Assembly (NCBI GenBank): GCA_963580285.1
Contig: OY757025.1
Span: forward strand, 121,989,223-122,053,222
From: Lucinisca nassula
Lineage: Eukaryota > Mollusca > Bivalvia > Lucinida > Lucinidae
Direction of reading: 5' to 3'
Length of the DNA: 64,000 bases
This document shows positions 1-9,849 of this stretch, one piece after another (position 1 is the stretch's first letter; each line of letters begins with the position of its first letter). The position numbers and the translations under genes were made by a program. Below the pieces are notes generated by a model, which had not been told where the DNA came from, made no database searches, and was given only the letters and a program-made list of their open reading frames with translations.

Positions 1-225
1 AGGTGCCAGTTTGAAGACATCTTCCCAAGGAAATGATTTTAAAAATATATATTAGTTATTTGTCCATGAACAGCAGTGTAAAGAATAAACAAAAGCTCTC
101 AGAATACACCATTTTCTAGGCTATCCTGGGAACTTGCCCCCAAAGCTTGGCGCCTTTGGCGCTCGCCAATCCTCATCGAACGTGCTGTCTCCCTCATTTT
201 TATTTTCAAAACTTAACATGTCTGT
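1..225. other. Unassigned AT-rich DNA
   Basis: I see no open frame or repeat family that I can name. A short GC-rich inverted motif (CTTGGCGCC / GGCGCTCGCCAA) lies near 147-172. Confidence 0.3.
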
Positions 226-457
226 AAACAGAATGCACAGACAGTTAGCTGATGTCATGTCACAAAACTGCTAACAGAATGCATAGACATTTAGCTGATG
301 TCATGTCATAAAAAATGCTAACAGAATGCATAGACATTTAGCTATTGTCATGTCACAAAACTGCTAACAGAATGCATAGACATTCAGCTGATGTCATGTC
401 ACAAAACTGCTAACAGAATGCATAGACATTCAGCTGATGTCATGTCACAAAACTGCA
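226..457. repeat. Tandem repeat, five ~46-bp units
   Basis: Five consecutive units begin AACAGAATGCATAGACAT and end TGTCACAAAACTGC. Units differ at only a few positions (for example CACAG/CATAG). A related fragment recurs near 661-690 beyond a degenerate SINE-1, suggesting that the SINE interrupted a longer array. Confidence 0.85.
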
Positions 458-487
458 GACAGAATAAAGAGGACTGTTAGATGATGT

Positions 488-655
488 CTTTGTTTGTTTG
501 AATTCATGTTTAACCTCCCTGTCAACACTATTTAGGTCATTTTGGAAATATTGCTTCCAACTTTGTGTGACCTTTACCCGATATTGAGATGAAATACGTA
601 ACATCTCAATCCTTTCCCCTCCAATGAAACCAAAAGACTTGCATGCATTGGACGG
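488..655 (-). repeat. SINE-1, degenerate 5'-truncated copy
   Basis: The reverse strand ends in the SINE-1 tail (GTTAAAC then CAAACAAACAAA), and the body is recognisable through the GGTCATTTTGGA and AATGAAACCAA blocks. It is much more diverged than the copy at 720-1028. Confidence 0.6.
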
Positions 656-719
656 TTGGTAATGTCATATCACAAAATTGCAGACAGATGCCCCAATAAG
701 CCACAAAACTGGGTGGTAA

Positions 720-1028
720 ATTGTTTTGTTTGTTTGATTTGAGGTTTAACGTCCCCGTCAACACTGTAAAGGTCATTTTGGAGACGTTGCTTCCAATTTT
801 GTGGGACTTTTACCCGACATTTAGATGAAATGACATCTCAAGCCCTGTCGCCCAATGAAACCAATAGGGTTTATTAGCATGGATGGTCCGCCTCGCACCA
901 CGGTTCCTGGACAGTCTTAGATCCTCTAAGTGGTTTACCAGTACTAGTGTGCGGGCCGGATTCAGCTCTGCGGAGAAGCATCATGCAGCCCATATATTTC
1001 TTCACGCCCCTATGTGTGGGGGCCGGGT
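720..1028 (-). repeat. SINE-1, near full length
   Basis: Type copy for this family. Read on the minus strand it begins in a GC-rich head around GGGGGC, passes through blocks CAGAGCTGAA, AGTACTGGTAAACC, CCTATTGGTTTCATTGGG, GATGTCATTTCATCTCA and GGAAGCAACGTCTCCAAAATG, and ends GACGTTAAACCTCAAATC followed by CAAA-type repeats. No clear tRNA A or B box is visible. Over 25 copies occur in both orientations, and one (10540-15430) has a 14-bp target duplication, which identifies it as a retroposon. Its GACGTTAAACC tail resembles that of tRNA-headed SINE-S. Mollusc SINE superfamilies such as RUDI and MetaSINE are the obvious places to look for relatives. Confidence 0.85.
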
Positions 1029-1191
1029 GGTGGTAAATTATACTTCAAATTTTAGAGCAATTATGGTAAGGAGTTAAGGTGTCTGAATATTTAGAGTAGA
1101 TACTTTTATGAACAAACTTATGACATCTGTTTTCCTCATAACAGACCTATTTGTTTATTCTCTCTCACCTGTACACTTAATTTCTGGAATA

Positions 1192-1436
1192 CTTCAGATC
1201 TTCATAAATGATTTATCGAAATGATACAAAGTATTGGGACAGACAAGCCTAAGCAAACAGTGCAGACCCAGATCAGACTGCTCCTGAGGAGCAGTCTGAT
1301 CAGGGTCTACACTGTTTGCCACTCCGTCTGTACATTTTGGACTCCTTGCTGGATCATGAAACAAATTTGTAAAACTTTTTAGGAGAATTACAGCAAGTGC
1401 TGAAGGTGTCCAAATTTTAAGGATATTTACAGTATG
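1192..1436. mobile_element. MITE family I
   Basis: The ends resemble CTGTAATGATCCTAAG and its imperfect complement (AGGATATTTACAG). The centre is the shared palindrome: GCAAACAGTGCAGACCC at about 1254 pairs with GGGTCTACACTGTTTGC near 1318. It is better preserved at 8988-9207. Confidence 0.65.
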
Positions 1437-1611
1437 CATCTGTTTTTCTCACTGCCTTTCTACCTTTTCTTTTGTACTGAATGGAATGTTCCACCTAATA
1501 AACAGCAGAGCCCATTTCAAAATCTAGGGGTGTCAGGTTGAGATTTTGCAAATGTATTTAGAAAATGGTTGAACATTTTGCAAAACAGTGAAGGTCCTGA
1601 TCAGACATGGC

Positions 1612-1760
1612 TTGCAGAAGTTAAGCTACTGGCCTCGTAAACCTGGGGTCATGGTTTCGATCACGGGCTTCTTCAGATTTTCCCAGGCTTGTTCAGACTT
1701 TCAGATGAGTCTTTAAATGACCTTAGATGTTGGTGGGTGGGAGGTAACACTCAAACACAC
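1612..1760 (+). repeat. SINE-Q, 5'-truncated
   Basis: It shares GGGCTTCTTCAGA, AGATGAGTCTTTAAA and GACCTTAG...GTTGGTGGG with the complete copy at 28836-28995 and ends in an ACAC-rich tail. The flanks CAGACATGGC (about 1602 and 1761) form a plausible 10-bp target duplication. Confidence 0.7.
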
Positions 1761-1836
1761 ACAGACATGGCCTACAGCAACGTCTGATCTTGGCCTGCAC
1801 TGTTTGCCAATCTCAATTTATGAGTTTCTCTGTTAA

Positions 1837-2058
1837 CCCATTTTGTACCCGGAAACCCCAAAATGGGTACCCTGGCAAACAGTACAGGCCCGGATCAGAT
1901 GCTGCAGCAGAATACGGTGTCTGATCAGGGCCTACACTGTTCACAAAATGTTGCCATTTTCCAAATAAATTTTGAAGAAAACACAACCTGACACCCCTAA
2001 ACTTTGAAATTGGCTCCTGCTATATATAAGGAGGAAGATTACATTTGGTACAAAAGGG
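1837..2058. mobile_element. MITE family A in a TTAA target
   Basis: Complete copy. TTAA at 1833-1836 and 2059-2062 flanks termini CCCATTTTGTACC and GGTACAAAAGGG, which are inverted repeats. The centre is the shared palindrome. CCC ends and a TTAA duplication are hallmarks of piggyBac-like transposons; Kolobok also targets TTAA. There is no coding capacity, so it is a non-autonomous derivative. Assignment to piggyBac is inference. Confidence 0.85.
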
Positions 2059-2126
2059 TTAAACTACATATGAGCCTCATTTTAACATTGTTTATTATAG
2101 AACGAAATCGGATATAACACATTTAA

Positions 2127-2364
2127 CAATTATTAGAAAAACTACATTTGAAAGTGTCTTCTGCTTATGTCATCTGCGGATTTTTTTTTTTTTTTGCAAA
2201 TGTTTTACAAAATATTTTTGCATACAGGCAAACAGTGTTGACCCAAATCAGACTGTTCCTAGAGGAGCGGTCTGATTTGGGTCCACACTGTTTGCAAAAA
2301 TGACTTTTAAGTTACCAGCAGACGACAAAGCAGATGACAATTGTTGTGATTGGCATTTTATGGG
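2127..2364. mobile_element. MITE family C in a TTAA target
   Basis: The right end ...GGCATTTTATGGG is followed by TTAA at 2365. The left end is less sharp, near a TTAA around 2123. The centre holds the shared palindrome (about 2228-2297), flanked by the mirrored motifs TCATCTGC and GCAGATGACA. Confidence 0.7.
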
Positions 2365-2429
2365 TTAAAACATCCCTTTATAAAACAAGACTTCCATGAA
2401 AAGCTAGGTCTGGGCCTGAACTTGGACTA

Positions 2430-2572
2430 AACCCATTTTGCACAAAATAGAATCTTCCTCATATATAGCACGAGTCCATTGAAAAACTTATGGTTGACAG
2501 GTTGCGTTTGGAAATTGGCTGAACTTTTTGCCAACAGTACAGACTCGGATCAGATGCCACATTCTGTGGCCT
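2430..2572. mobile_element. MITE family A, truncated
   Basis: The arm CCCATTTTGCACAAAATAG...ATATATAGC runs into half of the core palindrome and stops after GATGCCACATTCTGTGGC, where a SINE-T-like fragment begins. Confidence 0.65.
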
Positions 2573-2575
2573 ATA

Positions 2576-2680
2576 ACCGCTTATGGATAAGCCTGCTCAG
2601 AAAAAAAGTGTGATTAGTTAAACTGACTGGCGTGATATGACCTAAACAGTGTTGACTGGGCTGTTTTACTCCAAACAATT
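2576..2680 (+). repeat. SINE-T, 3' fragment
   Basis: ACCGCTTATGGATAAGCCTG and AGTGTTGACTGGGC match the 3' half of the fuller SINE-T copy at 5190-5490. Confidence 0.6.
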
Positions 2681-3215
2681 ACTCAATAGCTCAGTGGTTA
2701 TGATCGAAAGATTGTGGGTTCGAATTCGGCCACCAGAGGCAAGGTGTGTCTTTCGGCACTTAGACAGGTTATGACAATGATGTGTAAATGGGCAGCAGTG
2801 ATGTAAAAGTCACTGCCTGCCTCTCGCGTGCGCATGATAACATCCAGAATGAGTGTTCAAGAGCAATTCAATAAGCTTGGAGCTTTCATCACAATGTGTG
2901 TGTGTGTGAATTCAGGTTTAACGTCGCTTTCAACAATTTTTCAGTCATATCACTACTGTGTCTGGTTGCGACAGGGAGCTCAATGCTCACTTTTATAGTG
3001 CTGCCTCACTGAAGTATCATGTCCCAGACACATTACATGATACCACACCCAGTCACATTATCCTGACACTGGGTCGACCAGTCCTAGCTCTACCCATTAA
3101 ATCTGAGTGCCAAGCGAGGAGCAGCTAATACCATTTTTAACGACTTTGGTAAGTCGCGGCCCGGGATCGAACCCGTGACCTCTCATCACAATGTATAATT
3201 TAACTAAAAATTTTA
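2681..3215 (+). repeat. SINE-R, interrupted by SINE-S
   Basis: The tRNA-like head has an A-box-like TAGCTCAGTGG and a B-box GGTTCGAATTC at about 2686-2730. The body runs to AGCTTTCATCACAATGT, is interrupted at 2900-3182, then resumes ATAATTTAACTAAAA. SINE-R at 22885-23145 lacks the interruption, confirming the junction. Confidence 0.8.
2900..3182 (-). repeat. SINE-S inserted in SINE-R
   Basis: On the minus strand it runs from GGTTCGATCCCGGGCC to GCGACGTTAAACCTGAATTC and a (CA)n tail, with part of the tRNA head missing. TCATCACAATGT occurs on both sides (2888 and 3183): a 12-bp target duplication. Confidence 0.85.
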
Positions 3216-3400
3216 ACTGTCCGGTGTGGCTATTAGATCTACCATAACATCAGTCAAAGAATGAAAACCCTATATATCTCCATAATGTACTACCGGGAAG
3301 TTTATTGCCGCCACAGTTTACTGTAGAAAAAGTTTAACCCATTGTATGCTAGTGGACTCTTCAATTGCTACGTTAGACAAGTCCATTTGTCATTTATTAA

Positions 3401-3602
3401 CCCTCATCTTGCTGAATATCCATCTAAGCCACACCCATTTCTGTCTATCATCCAATCAAATTACTTGATGTAATTTATTGCTACAAATTTATAAACTAAA
3501 TGCCAAACAGTGTAGATCCTGATCAGATGGCTTCAGAAGCCATCTGATCTGGATCTACACTGTTTGCAAAGATAGGGGTTGTCGTGAACAGCAAGATAAG
3601 GG
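3401..3602. mobile_element. MITE family B nested in MITE H
   Basis: Flanked by TTAA at 3397-3400 and 3603-3606. The ends CCCTCATCTTGCTG and CAGCAAGATAAGGG are inverted repeats. The core palindrome has arms AACAGTGTAGATCC / GGATCTACACTGTT around GATGGCTTC...GAAGCCATC. Confidence 0.9.
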
Positions 3603-3748
3603 TTAAGGGACGTCAGGCCTATTTTTTCATTTTTAACCGTTTTTGACAGAAAATTCTGTTAGCAAATAGTGCAGGCCCTGCTCAGACGCTGCATTCTGTG
3701 GCATCTGATCTGGGCCTGCACTGTTTGCTAAGGTACCTCTTTAGAGGT

Positions 3749-3780
<32 letters not shown>
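3749..3780. repeat. Poly-C homopolymer, about 32 nt
   Basis: An uninterrupted C run within MITE H. Its length is likely unreliable in any assembly. Confidence 0.9.
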
Positions 3781-3781
<1 letters not shown>

Positions 3782-3974
3782 CATAGAATGGGTTACCTAA
3801 AATCTATGTCAAATTTATATTCTCCAATTCCATCCACTTTATTGTCATTTTTTTCAAGTAATTCACACTCCTGTTTTAGCGTTTTACATCCGATAACAAT
3901 CAATGTTTTTAAATTAAGTTAGACCTGCGAGTTATACTTCACAAGTTTTGTGAAGCACCAATAATTCAATATTA

Positions 3975-4258
3975 CTGTAATGATACTAAGTACAGACATG
4001 CCTGATTAACCCATTTTGTACCAGAAATCCCAAAACGGGTACCCTGGCAAACAGTGGAGGCCCAAATCAGATGCCGCAGGATGCGGCGTCTGATCAGGGC
4101 CTCCGTTGTTTGCTGAAAGTTCTGTCATTTGATGAAAACAAAACCTGACACCCCTAAAGTTTAAAATGGACTACTGCTATATATAAGGAGGTCAAGATTC
4201 CATTTGGTACAAAAAGGGTTGAGCAAACAGTGCAGACCCAGATCAGACTGCAGTCTGC
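3975..4258. mobile_element. MITE family I remnant interrupted by MITE A
   Basis: CTGTAATGATACTAAGTACA (about 3975) and GAGCAAACAGTGCAGACCC (from about 4219) are adjacent parts of family I. The A element at 4010-4218 separates them. The I copy stops within its core at about 4258. Confidence 0.7.
4010..4218. mobile_element. MITE family A nested in MITE I
   Basis: TTAA at 4006-4009 precedes CCCATTTTGTACC. The right end GGTACAAAAAGGG is followed by TTGA, a mutated TTAA. Confidence 0.85.
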
Positions 4259-4268
4259 TTTACTCATT

Positions 4269-4572
4269 TGGGCAGCCCCTGCCCATCGGGGCTTGAAGAA
4301 ATATATGGGCTTCATGATGCTTCCACGCACAGCTGAAACCAACCTGCACATGAGTACTGGTAAACCTCTTAGAGGATCTAAGTCTGCCCAGGCAAAGCGG
4401 TGCTAATCGGCCCGCCCATGCATATAAACCTACTGGTTTCATTGGGCAGCAGGGCTTGAGATGTCATTCCATCTCCATGTTGGGTATAAGTCCTACAAAA
4501 TTTGAAGCAACGTCTCCAAAATGAACTTTTCAGTGTTGACGGGGACATTAAACCTCAAATCAAACAAATTTA
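4269..4572 (+). repeat. SINE-1, near full length
   Basis: Runs from the CCATCGGGGCTTGAAG head to GACATTAAACCTCAAATC and AAACAAAT. Open frames across it are incidental. Confidence 0.85.
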
Positions 4573-4574
4573 CT

Positions 4575-4797
4575 CATTTGGTACCGGAAACCCCAAAAGG
4601 GTTAAGTGGCAAACAGTGCAGGCCCAGATCAGATGCTGCAGAATGTGGCATCTGGTCAGGGCCTACACTATTTGCAAAGTAAGTCCAGCCATTTTTCAAA
4701 TAAATTTTTGAAGAAAACACAACCTGACACCCTTAAAATTTGAACTGGACTACTGCTATATATAAGAAGGAAGATTCCATTTGGTACATAAAGGATT
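4575..4797. mobile_element. MITE family A, diverged
   Basis: CATTTGGTACCGGAAACCCC leads into the core palindrome (4612-4677). It ends with ATATATAAGAAGGAAGATTC and GGTACATAAAGGATTAA. Confidence 0.75.
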
Positions 4798-4847
4798 AAG
4801 GTCTAAACTGTTTGCAATTTCAGCTGCACTTTTGGTCTCCCTTTCCT

Positions 4848-4952
4848 GCCAGCACAAACCATGGGCCAACGTCGGGCCGATAGCGGTACGACGTTACCAC
4901 GTCGTACCGCTATCGGCCTGACGTTGGCCCGGCATTCTTTGGTGGCTGGGAA
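4848..4952. mobile_element. Fold-back element with ACGTTG/CGTAC arms
   Basis: The near-perfect palindrome spans 4864-4931: GGGCCAACGTCGGGCCGATA pairs with its complement across a ~6-nt turn. The outer ends CCAGCACAAACCA and TGGTGGCTGG are imperfect inverted repeats. The CCAGC ends and ACGT-rich interior recall the elements at 49838 and 50245. Confidence 0.75.
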
Positions 4953-5189
4953 TTGCAGGATTGTCAAACAAATTTGTTACAGTATTAGGTAAGGAATTGA
5001 GGAGTCCAATATTTAGGGTAAATAATATTATGTTTTTTATTGCACCTTGAAAATGGTGTCATTTTAAGGGTTGACATTATTTTCTTTTTTGTTTTCTTTA
5101 TTTATTTTCAGGAATGGGTATCAACTGTAAGACACCAACTAAATTTGCCTTAACAGAGACATTCTGATTTCTGTCACATTATTTTTTGC

Positions 5190-5490
5190 CGGCCTCGGTA
5201 GCTCAGTCTGATGCGTGTCTGACTGGTGATCAGGAGCAAGTGGATTCGATTCCTGCCGCAGGAGGCAATATTCTTTTGTGGAGATTGACCATGAAATTTT
5301 TTCTATGGTCATTCTCTCCCTTCTGCTGATTCAAGAAGGGCAGTTGTCAGTTTCTGGCGAAATATGCACTGTACTAGTTAACTGCTTACGTATAAGCCTG
5401 TCCAGGAAATTTAGTGTGGATGGGTTAACTGACAGACTCAAAAATTACCTAAAATAGTGTTGACTGGGCCGTGAAACTCCAATACAAACA
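5190..5490 (+). repeat. SINE-T, near full length
   Basis: The tRNA-derived head GCCTCGGTAGCTCAGTCTGA has an A box (TAGCTCAGTCTG) and a B box (GATTCGATTCC) about 50 nt later. The body includes CTGATTCAAGAAGGGCAG and ACGTATAAGCCTGTCC, and it ends AGTGTTGACTGGGCCGT...CCAATACAAACAC. Other copies lie at 2576, 7985, 52262(-) and 59492(-). Confidence 0.85.
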
Positions 5491-5503
5491 CATTATTTTT
5501 TAA

Positions 5504-5718
5504 CCCTTACCCTGCTGAGAACAACAACATCTGAAAATGTCGTCTGCTGAATTTTTTTCAAACTTATTCAAAAATATTTTGCATACAGGCAAACAGTGTG
5601 GGTCCAGATCAGACTGCAGGAGTCTGATCTGGGTCCACACTGTTTGCGTAAAATTACTTTTAAGGTAACTGGCAGACAGCAAAGCAGATGACAATAGTCG
5701 TGATTGGCATTTTATGGG
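5504..5718. mobile_element. MITE family C in a TTAA target
   Basis: TTAA at 5500-5503, then CCCTTACCCTGCTGAGA. The right end is GGCATTTTATGGG-TTA. The core palindrome is at 5589-5648. Confidence 0.8.
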
Positions 5719-5919
5719 TTAGGCTAACAAATTATGCCTACCAAAGTTTGTGTAGTATAGAACTGATCAACTCTTTTAAACTTATTTAAATAAATTCCAC
5801 ATAAACTGCATGGAGATTTACGGGCAATTTCTCTATGCAATCTGACAGCAAGGATTCTAACTCAGATCATGGCATACACATTGTGCATGCAAAAAGTTTT
5901 ATATCATTTGAGAAATGAA

Positions 5920-6262
5920 GTTCTTGCACACCAGACAAGCAAATCCGTGATTTTACCCTGGGATAGAAATTTATGTTCTGACCCTGGTGTTCCGACCCAG
6001 GCAACTAACATAAATGCGCTTCAATTCTATTCAACCGCCGGAACTACTTCCGCAATACTTTTATTTTGCAAACAATATACATGTGCGAGCTTTCAAAACT
6101 AACCGGAGGTGTTGTGCAAGAAAAAGAATCCAATATGGGGTTCTATTGTAGATGGGCGTTTCCAACCCTCGGGATTACCGTGCTGAGCGGAACCTCGGTC
6201 ATCCCTCGGGTTGGAAACGCTCATCTACAACAGAACCCCATATAAGATTCTTATATTCTAAT
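5920..6262. mobile_element. Fold-back family L
   Basis: A strong inverted repeat at about 6125-6252: AGAATCCAATATGGGGTTCT, TAGATGGGCG and TTTCCAACCCTCGGGAT pair with the complement on the right. The left portion (CACACCAGACAAGCAAATCC, GGGATAGAAATTTATGTTC) recurs at 36265-36330, so the repeat unit is longer than the hairpin. Confidence 0.7.
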
Positions 6263-6377
6263 GCACCTACGAAACATTGAGTTTCATTAGAAATCCTCTT
6301 TACAATCAGAGATTCTGTGGCACTAAATAGAACATTACCAAATGATCACTAGTGTCCTTGTTAAGAATCAGTTGACC

Positions 6378-6588
6378 CATTTTGTACCAAATCTTCCTCC
6401 TATGTATATAGCAGAAGTCCATTTCACAACTTAGGGTTGTCAGTTTGTCTTTTCTTCAAAACTGAATTTCGAAAATGGCTGAACTTTTTGCAAACAGTGT
6501 AGGCCCTGATCAGGCGCCGCGTTCTGCGGCGTCTGATCTGGGCCTCCGCTGTTTGCCAAGGTCCCCCTTTTGGGGTTTCTGTTAAAGA
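6378..6588. mobile_element. MITE family A, inverted orientation
   Basis: TTGACCCATTTTGTACCAAAT starts the element. The core palindrome is at 6492-6558, and it ends CCTTTTGGGGTTTCTGTTAA. Confidence 0.75.
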
Positions 6589-6599
6589 ACGATTTACTT

Positions 6600-6745
6600 T
6601 AACGGTTTATGTACATGCATAAACTGTTCATGAAAATTCAAGAACTATTCATCAAAGTTCATGAGCATGTTCATGAATGTAGTTCATCTGGAGTTCATGC
6701 TCATGCATCTAAGATCTGAACTGTTCATCAATAGTTCATGAACCC
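6600..6745. other. Cluster of TTCATGA motifs
   Basis: About ten near copies of GTTCATGA or TTCATCA lie within 150 nt (for example ACTGTTCATGAAAATTCAAG and GAGCATGTTCATGAATG). No family assigned; the following ~200 nt show nothing I can name. Confidence 0.5.
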
Positions 6746-7047
6746 AATACTATTAATTTACTAATGTATCTCTAAATCCTCATGATAGATTTTTTTTTTC
6801 ATGTTTCCTATGTACACTGACTGTCAACTCTGCTCATCATTATCAATGTTAAAACTGCTGTTATCATTTAAGGCATTTGACCTCCTGTTATATTAAACTT
6901 TTACGACATTTTTATCATTTTTAGTAATCAGACAAACAGGCCATAACAAACTGTTGAACCAGTATTACTGTGGCATCTCATCAGGGTCTACACTGTTCAC
7001 CACTCATCCAGCTATTTTCAGACACACCAGTCAGATAGTAAATTGTG

Positions 7048-7376
7048 TGTGTGTGTGTGAATTCGGGTTTAACGTCGCTTTCAACAATTTTTCAGTCATA
7101 TCACGACGGTGTCTGGTTGCGACAGGGAGCTCAATGCTCACTTTTATAGTGCTGCCTCACTGAAGTATCATGTCCCAGACACATTACATGATACCACACC
7201 CAGTCACATTATCCTGACACTGGGTCGACCAGTCCTAGCTCTACCCCATACATCTGAGTGCCAAGCGAGGAGCAGCTAGTACCATTTTTAACGACTTTGG
7301 TATGTCGCGGCCCGGGATCGAACCCGTGACCTCCCGTTCCCCGGAGGGGACACTCTACCAACTGAGCTATCGGGGC
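7048..7376 (-). repeat. SINE-S, full length
   Basis: Read on the minus strand it starts GGCCCCGATAGCTCAGTTGG (A box) with a B box GGTTCGATCCC, continues through GTACTAGCTGCTCCTCGC and ATGATACTTCAGTGAGGCAG, and ends GCGACGTTAAACCCGAATTC with a (CA)n tail. TAGTAAATTGT on both sides (about 7038 and 7383) gives a target duplication. The head is tRNA-derived; it is not a functional tRNA gene. Confidence 0.9.
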
Positions 7377-7481
7377 CAGTAGGTAGTAAATTGTATGAGG
7401 TACAATTTTAGAGAAAGTAATTTTTTTGGTAAGGGCTTAAGATGTCCAAATATTGTATAATTCTGCTATTAAGACCTGTGC

Positions 7482-7666
7482 ACCTAAAATTAAGACTAAA
7501 TCTGCTGTTTAAAGCTCATTGAGAAAGCTTTTAATTATTCTTTCATTGTGTTTTCCACACCTAGTCTCTCCCAATATGAGACCACCTTTGGGACTGTTCA
7601 AAAGTGGTCTTAAAGACCACTTTTGAACAGTCCCAAAGATGGTCTTAATATAGAAATCTTACTATA
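7482..7666. mobile_element. MITE family K
   Basis: The central palindrome GACCACCTTTGGGACTGTTC and AAAAGTGGTCTT pairs with its complement (7580-7648). Outer arms match the better copy at 44975-45168. Confidence 0.75.
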
Positions 7667-7679
7667 CTCTGGGTAGATA

Positions 7680-7984
7680 TGGTAATTTGCAGATTTAACC
7701 CACATATTATGAGAAATAGAATATTTCGCCTTTTAGATTTGGACTTGTCCATATCCAAAATTTCAGGTAGGGAAGAGGGGTGGGGGTGTCAGGTATGTTT
7801 CACTGCATTTGTTTTAAGTTTTACAAAAGCAATCCTGTACTTAAAGCCAACATAGACCCTGATCAGATGCAACACTGCAGCATCTGATCTTGGTCTACAT
7901 TATTTGCAAATATCCCATTTTTAGGATTGCAGGAATAAATGGACTAACGTCATGTCAAACTGCAATTAATTAATTGCCACTGAA
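7680..7984. other. Unassigned DNA with one core palindrome
   Basis: A shared-core hairpin (AACATAGACCCTGATCAGATG / CATCTGATCTTGGTCTACATT) lies at 7849-7911 without terminal repeats that I can pair confidently. Confidence 0.45.
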
Positions 7985-8160
7985 ATCTTTAACCAATCGG
8001 GTTATGCCTGTCCGGGTCATTCTCACCCTTCCGCTGATTCAAGAAGGGCAGTCGTCAGTTTTTGGCAAAAGAATGTGCATTGTACTTGTTAACCGCTCAT
8101 GTATAAGCCTGCCAAGGAAGTGTGGTAAGGTAAACTGACCGGCCAAACAAACAAACAAAC
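7985..8160 (+). repeat. SINE-T, 3' part
   Basis: CCGCTGATTCAAGAAGGGCA and AACCGCTCATGTATAAGCC match SINE-T. It ends in (CAAA)n. Confidence 0.75.
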
Positions 8161-8181
8161 AAAACCAATGCAATTTGTTTA

Positions 8182-8688
8182 AACCATTAAATGCCAATCA
8201 CGACAATTATTGAGTGCCAGTTACTTTAAAAGTCATTTTTTGCAAACAGTGTGGGCCCTCTAGGAGCAGTCTGATCTGGATCCACACTATTTGCCCCGCC
8301 CCACCCCACTAGGGGCTTAAAGAAATAGATGGGCTGCCTGATGCTTCCACGCAGAGCTGAAACCAGCCCATACACAAGTACTTGTAGACCACATAGAGGA
8401 TCTAAGCCAGGCAAAGCGGTGTGAGTCGGCCCGTCCTTGCTTATAAACCCTACTGGTTTCATTGGGCGGCAGGGACTGAGGTGTCCTTTTATCCCAATGT
8501 CAGGTAAAAGTCCCACAAAATTGGAAGCAATGTCTCCAAAATGACCGGGAACGTTAAACCTCAACTCAAACAAACCAACAAACAAAAAAAATTTTTCAAA
8601 GGTTTGCAAAAAGATTCAGCAGACGATATAAGCAGACGACATTTTCAGAATCTGATGTTGTTTTTTGTTTTTCTCAGCGTCTAAAGTG
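8182..8688. mobile_element. MITE family C interrupted by SINE-1
   Basis: The left arm (ATTAAATGCCAATCACGAC...) reaches the core and breaks at about 8295. The right arm resumes at about 8586 and ends before TTAA at 8689. The intervening sequence is a SINE-1. Confidence 0.75.
8296..8585 (+). repeat. SINE-1 nested in MITE C
   Basis: Runs from GCCCCACCCCACTAGGGGCTTAAAG (shortened here to its CACTAGGGGCTTAAAG block) to ACGTTAAACCTCAACTCAAA and CAAACCAACAAACAAA. Confidence 0.85.
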
Positions 8689-8699
8689 TTAAGAATACC

Positions 8700-8985
8700 A
8701 CATCTATTTAGTATAAATAATCCCAGTCACATGTACATCAACATTGTAAAGCTACTGTGCTTCGTCGACAAACAATTGACCCCGACATCCTACATCAATT
8801 AAGAGATTCCTCACTTTTGCAATATAACAATAATTGTAATTTGTTTCCATGCCAACACTGCTATAAATCATGTTTTTAGAAAATAAATAAAGCACATCAA
8901 AATATGTAATACAAACTCAACCCAGAAATATGATATTCCAATTATGTACGAAAACAAAAAAAATCTTTAATCACAATCTAAGACA
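8700..8985. other. Unassigned AT-rich DNA
   Basis: Only a weak family M-like fragment is visible (GTCACATGTACATCAACATT...GACAAACAATTGACCCC, about 8726-8785). Confidence 0.35.
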
Positions 8986-8987
8986 AC

Positions 8988-9207
8988 TGCTGTAATGATC
9001 CTAAGTATTTGGGACAGATAGGCCTTAGCAAACAGTGTAGACCCAGATCAGACGGCTCCTAGGAGCCGTCTGATCAGGGTCTACACTGTTTGCCATTCCT
9101 TCTGCACCTCTTGGAGTCCTTCCTGGATCATGAAACAAATTTGTTAAAATTTCAGAAGAATTACAGCAAGTCCTCAAGGTGTCCGAATTTTTAGGATTTT
9201 TACAGTA
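8988..9207. mobile_element. MITE family I, complete
   Basis: The ends CTGTAATGATCCTAAGTATT and TTTTTAGGATTTTTACAG are imperfect inverted repeats. The core palindrome (9029-9094) is nearly perfect, centred on GGCTCCTAGGAGCC. Confidence 0.8.
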
Positions 9208-9589
9208 TGAAACACACGTTTAAATTAAGTTTATATATATGTAATTACTTCCTCCAGTTTTTCCTCATACGCTATTTTACCCAAATTAAAAAAAAACTAA
9301 TTGTTAAACTACGTTTAACACATCTCCTTTTACAGAAGAATAGCTTATCACATGAAAACCTGTGTTTTGTATAAGCCTTAACCCATCAATCATAATGGAA
9401 ATTTCGGTGCAGACGACAATCCAGCTGGAAATCCCAGAGCAGTCTTTAGTTTTGCTTATTTTTCTGAGAGAAAAAAAAAAGTTTGACATTATATGTGAAT
9501 CATCTTCTTAACATGTGATGTCAAGCCGTATTTTCTATGAAAAATACGAAACAAATAGTTTGTTACAATGCCGTCTGCTCGATGCAATT

Positions 9590-9840
9590 ATGGCTTAAAA
9601 GTTTCAAAACAACATGAAATGTAACATACCGTAACAGCTTGTACAAGGGACATCAACTCTTTATGCATCAAACACAATTAGAGCTGACGACTTTTTCATT
9701 TTTTTCTGACTTTAGAGCAGAAATTGGACTTGACATTTCATATGAATCGCTTGATGGGAGCAGAGGATTCATATAAAATGTCAAGTCTGATTTCCTCTGA
9801 AAAAATAAAATATAAAGAATTGAATCTGCTTCAATTTTGC
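9590..9840. repeat. Dispersed repeat related to 16030-16560 and 20530-20740
   Basis: AAAACAACATGAAATGTAAC, ACAGCTTGT and TTTTTCTGACTTTAGAGCAG recur at 16050-16600 and partly near 20545. An inner fold-back (TTGACATTTCATATGAATC / GATTCATATAAAATGTCAAG) lies at 9731-9785. The paralogue at 16109 holds two TTAA elements that this copy lacks. The preceding ~380 nt (9210-9590) show nothing I can name. Confidence 0.65.
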
Positions 9841-9849
9841 TCAGACCTT

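Larger units (their letters stand above)
3338..3792. mobile_element. MITE family H, interrupted by MITE B and a poly-C run
   Basis: The left end TTAA-CCCATTGTATGC and the right end GCATAGAATGGG are inverted. The internal shared palindrome is at about 3662-3730. A B element occupies 3401-3602, and the right arm contains an uninterrupted C run at 3749-3780. Confidence 0.8.
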
